Below are positions 14,706 through 18,101 of a DNA stretch of 18,101 bases, one piece after another. A model generated the notes under the pieces. It was not told the DNA's origin, made no database searches, and saw only the letters and a list, made by a program, of their open reading frames with translations. The stretch is from Calditrichota bacterium (GTDB lineage: Bacteria; Calditrichota; Calditrichia; RBG-13-44-9; J075): assembly GCA_024275555.1 (NCBI GenBank), contig JAJRYW010000170.1, forward strand, positions 1 through 18,101. The letters run 5' to 3'. A program made the position numbers and the translations under genes. Every line of letters starts with the position of its first letter. Within the stretch, counting starts at the first letter, position 1.

Positions 14706-14769
14706 AGATTCATGCCTTTCTTTTACAAATGAAATGAGGAATGGATGCTATTTTAAAGTTCTATTTTTT

Positions 14770-14949
14770 GACAGGATTATCAGGATAATTTTTTTTCATT
14801 ACTTTCCGGATGAACGTAATGAAACACAACCCACCTTCGGTGGAAAATATTTATTGATTTCGCTATAGTTATTGTTTCCGCCTTATGGCAGATGTTTTTT
14901 TCGGTTTCACCTGGAAACCGAAAAAACAGGAAATCCAGTTAATCCTGTC
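14770..14949. repeat. Nested palindromic element between kbl and tdh
   Basis: GACAGGATTA (14770-14779) and TAATCCTGTC (14940-14949) form perfect 10-bp ends. With GGAT/ATCC further inward they match at 15 of 17 positions. Inside lie a CCACC-TTC-GGTGG hairpin (14830s) and a separate 13-bp palindrome (14896-14926). No coding frame is present. The form resembles a small non-autonomous mobile element or a dispersed palindromic repeat. Confidence 0.6.
14896..14926. repeat. Perfect 13-bp inverted repeat with reversed terminator polarity
   Basis: TTTTTTCGGTTTC (14896-14908), ACCTG loop, GAAACCGAAAAAA (14914-14926). On either strand the U run comes first and the A run last, the reverse of an intrinsic terminator, so all 13 bases can pair in RNA. 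It is downstream of kbl and upstream of tdh. Confidence 0.7.
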
Positions 14950-14996
14950 TAAAATGTTTTTATGTAATAATAGAATCTATCCATTTAGAGTTTATA

Positions 14997-16181
<1,185 letters not shown>

Positions 16182-16256
16182 GACTGCCTCCCCCGGGTAT
16201 TGTAGTTTGGAAAATTTCGTTTTAAAACCATTGTCCAATAATCAGTGCCCAAAATC

Positions 16257-16285
16257 GTAATATAGAAAAAAATATTAAAATGCAA
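16257..16285 (-). promoter_or_regulatory. Candidate promoter of kbl
   Basis: On the minus strand TTGCAT (16280-16285), 17 bases, then TATTAC (16257-16262). It is about 75 bases upstream of the kbl start in an AT-rich divergent region (16182-16408). A TATAAA at about 16348 on the plus strand may serve the sulfatase-like gene, but no -35 is at the right distance. Confidence 0.35.
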
Positions 16286-16408
16286 TCATTCAATTCGCTG
16301 CTCCTGTTAAAAATCATAGCACGCTAAAAATTGTCCTTGCAAAGGCCTATAAATTTTTCTAAAAAATCTTTTTTAACGGATTAAACTATTAACCAGGAAA
16401 CGACACCT

Positions 16409-17944
16409 ATGAAACCAAAAAATTTGCTTTTCATCACAGCCGACCAATGGCGCGGCGAATGCCTGTCGGCATTGAATCATCCGGTCGTCAAGACACCTAA
16501 TCTTGATAAACTGGCATCTGAAGGACTTCTGTTTAAAAACCATTTCGCCCAGTGCACCCCGTGCGGTCCCAGCAGGGCTTCCCTGTATACGGGTATGTAC
16601 CTGCAAAATCACCGATCGATCCACAACGGGACACCCCTGGATGCGCGGCATACAAATATAGCCCTGGAGATGAGAAAACTTGGTTATGATCCGACCCTGG
16701 CGGGGTACACGGACACGACTGCCGACCCACGCTGTTATTCGGCAAATGATCCGGTGCTCAAAACCTATGAGGGTATTCTGCCCGGCTTTGCGAGGGTTCT
16801 CGCGATGCCCTCCATCAGTTTCCCGGAACCCTGGGCCCGCTGGCTGGAAGCAAAAGGATACAACCTGCCGGCAAATCTCAGCGACCTGTATTACAAGTCA
16901 GAAGAAAAATATCCGGGAGCCGGCAACAGAGGGAGAACCTATGCACCGGCCTGCTATTCCAGAGATGAGAGCGATACGGCTTTTCTTACCGATCAAGCGC
17001 TGCAGTATATCAGGAGGCCGGGTACCAACCCCTGGTTTTTACACCTCAGTTACTTGAGACCCCATCCGCCGTATTTAGCCCCCGAGCCCTACGCTACGAT
17101 GTACCATCCTGATGACGTACCGCCCTGTTTCTTCTCTTCTTCTATAGATGAAGAGAAGAAGCATCCTTATCTCCAATTTTTGCTGGACAAAAATTTGCAT
17201 ACCGGAAATTTCCCGAAAGATGAAAACTCGATACGCCAGTTGCGCGCTACCTATTACGGATTGATGACGGAGATTGACGACAATATCGGCAGGATACTTG
17301 CGTTGCTCAAAGATACCGGTCAGTACGACCATACCGTTATCGTGTTCGTAAGCGATCATGGAGATCAACTCGGAGATCACGGTTTACTCGGTAAAGTATC
17401 TTATTTTGATGGAAGCTTCCACATTCCGCTCATCATTCGGTTACCGGCTGAAAGTAGGACCGTGAAATACGGTCGAGTCATCGATGCCTTTACCGAAAAC
17501 ATTGACATCCTGCCGACCCTGCTTGAGCTTTTTGGTGGTCACATCCCCAGGCAGTGTGATGGGGCCTCCCTGTTGCCATTTTTCAGGCACGAATCAGTGA
17601 AAGGATGGCGCACTGAAGTTCATTGGGAGGTGGATTTCAGATTTTTAGGAGAGTATCCCGATGGGCTGCCGGGCAAAAAATTGGGACTGGCATACGAAGA
17701 ATGCGCTTTCAATGTAATCCGGGATGCGCATTATAAATATGTCCACTTTACGGCCATGCCGCCGCTACTTTTTGATATCAAAAATGATCCGGAGGAATTG
17801 CACAACCTGGCGGATAATTCTACCTTCACCGGTTTGATGTTTGAGTATGCCCGCAAAATGCTTTCCTGGCGTATGATCAACGATGAAAGAACGTTGACTC
17901 ATATGCGGGCAGGGCTCGAAGGCATGACTGAGCGACCAGTTTGA
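16409..17944 (+). CDS. Phosphonate monoester hydrolase / sulfatase-like enzyme (alkaline phosphatase superfamily)
   Basis: This 511-residue enzyme resembles the rhizobial phosphonate monoester hydrolase (PMH) along its length, including the C-terminal SWR...RTLTHMRAGLEGMTER tail. The formylglycine-forming motif is CTPCGPSRASLYTG with C52 (CxPSR form). Metal and active-site residues in place are D12 and Q13 (TADQW), T101 (AGYTDT), H219 (RPHPPY), D316 and H317 (SDHGDQLGDHG) and K329 (LLGKVSYFD). PMH enzymes are promiscuous for phosphonate and phosphate diesters, sulfate esters and sulfonates. Activation needs a formylglycine-generating or anaerobic sulfatase-maturing enzyme, which is not in the window. 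There is no signal peptide, so it is cytoplasmic. An AGGA ten bases upstream supports the start. It stands alone, divergent from kbl. Confidence 0.9.
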   Translation: MKPKNLLFITADQWRGECLSALNHPVVKTPNLDKLASEGLLFKNHFAQCTPCGPSRASLYTGMYLQNHRSIHNGTPLDARHTNIALEMRKLGYDPTLAGYTDTTADPRCYSANDPVLKTYEGILPGFARVLAMPSISFPEPWARWLEAKGYNLPANLSDLYYKSEEKYPGAGNRGRTYAPACYSRDESDTAFLTDQALQYIRRPGTNPWFLHLSYLRPHPPYLAPEPYATMYHPDDVPPCFFSSSIDEEKKHPYLQFLLDKNLHTGNFPKDENSIRQLRATYYGLMTEIDDNIGRILALLKDTGQYDHTVIVFVSDHGDQLGDHGLLGKVSYFDGSFHIPLIIRLPAESRTVKYGRVIDAFTENIDILPTLLELFGGHIPRQCDGASLLPFFRHESVKGWRTEVHWEVDFRFLGEYPDGLPGKKLGLAYEECAFNVIRDAHYKYVHFTAMPPLLFDIKNDPEELHNLADNSTFTGLMFEYARKMLSWRMINDERTLTHMRAGLEGMTERPV

Positions 17945-17979
17945 TCGAATAAAAACTGAATGAAATACAATTCTTCGAA

Positions 17980-18088
17980 ATTTTGCGGTTCGCTTGTTTT
18001 AAAATAGATAAGGCGTAGCGTCATCAATATTCGAAGTTCGGCGTTGGACGTTCGATGTTCGACGTTCGAAAAATTCACTGTTCCGGCC
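17980..18088. repeat. Interrupted copy of the 24-bp motif with heptamer tandem repeat
   Basis: ATTTTGCGGTTCGCT (17980-17994) and CTGTTCCGGCC (18078-18088) are the two parts of the motif intact at 1312-1335. Between them 18030-18070 holds six 7-bp units of consensus TTCGAYG (TTCGAAG, TTCGGCG, TTGGACG, TTCGATG, TTCGACG, TTCGAA). The bases CT appear on both sides of the extra segment but once in the intact copy. Confidence 0.55.
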
Positions 18089-18101
18089 AGGCGGTGTTTC
18101 A

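Noticed and set aside
13749..14732. Plus-strand frame of 327 residues opposite tdh
   Set aside because: The opposite strand encodes an unmistakable threonine dehydrogenase; this frame has the odd composition of an antisense shadow.
14896..14926. Intrinsic terminator for kbl
   Set aside because: The U run precedes and the A run follows the stem on both strands, which is the wrong polarity.

Overview
The window looks like part of the chromosome of a sulfate-reducer-type deltaproteobacterium (Desulfobacterota). The grounds are indirect: TRAP-driven catabolism, an anaerobe-style molybdopterin oxidoreductase, an FmdB zinc-ribbon protein and several families of short palindromic or 7-bp tandem intergenic repeats of a kind I associate with Desulfobacterales genomes. 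No rRNA, tRNA, CRISPR array or transposase gene was recognised. The genus cannot be named from sequence reading alone.

Layout. Positions 2-1288 (+) hold the C-terminal part of a molybdopterin oxidoreductase that starts outside the window. It converges on a long minus-strand block (1391-9950) that reads as one catabolic operon of eight genes. In transcription order these are: a TRAP transporter (dctP, dctQ, dctM), an allantoinase/dihydropyrimidinase-type cyclic amidohydrolase, an M20 N-carbamoyl-amino-acid/allantoate amidohydrolase, an RpiR/MurR-type regulator, a 3-hydroxyisobutyrate/tartronate-semialdehyde-type dehydrogenase, and an AroM-family protein with a racemase-like cysteine pair. The gene set suggests uptake of a cyclic ureide (allantoin, a hydantoin or a dihydropyrimidine), ring opening, decarbamoylation, possible racemisation, and a final NAD(P)-linked hydroxyacid/semialdehyde step. 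A good sigma70-like promoter with a near-perfect palindrome over the predicted start site lies about 290 nt upstream of dctP, and a terminator-like hairpin sits between dctP and dctQ.

Next (10450-13305) come a zinc-ribbon membrane protein with an HEFGH metalloprotease-like motif (-), an FmdB-type zinc-ribbon protein, an SGNH hydrolase and a HAD-family hydrolase (all +). The FmdB gene has its own promoter with an operator-like palindrome.

The right part (13306-18101) holds the threonine-degradation pair kbl and tdh (-) and a divergent phosphonate-monoester-hydrolase/sulfatase-like gene (+). Kbl and tdh are separated by a 290-nt spacer filled by a nested palindromic repeat. Intergenic repeats are dense from 12.4 kb on, and one 24-bp motif seen intact at 1312-1335 reappears near the window end split by a block of heptamer repeats.
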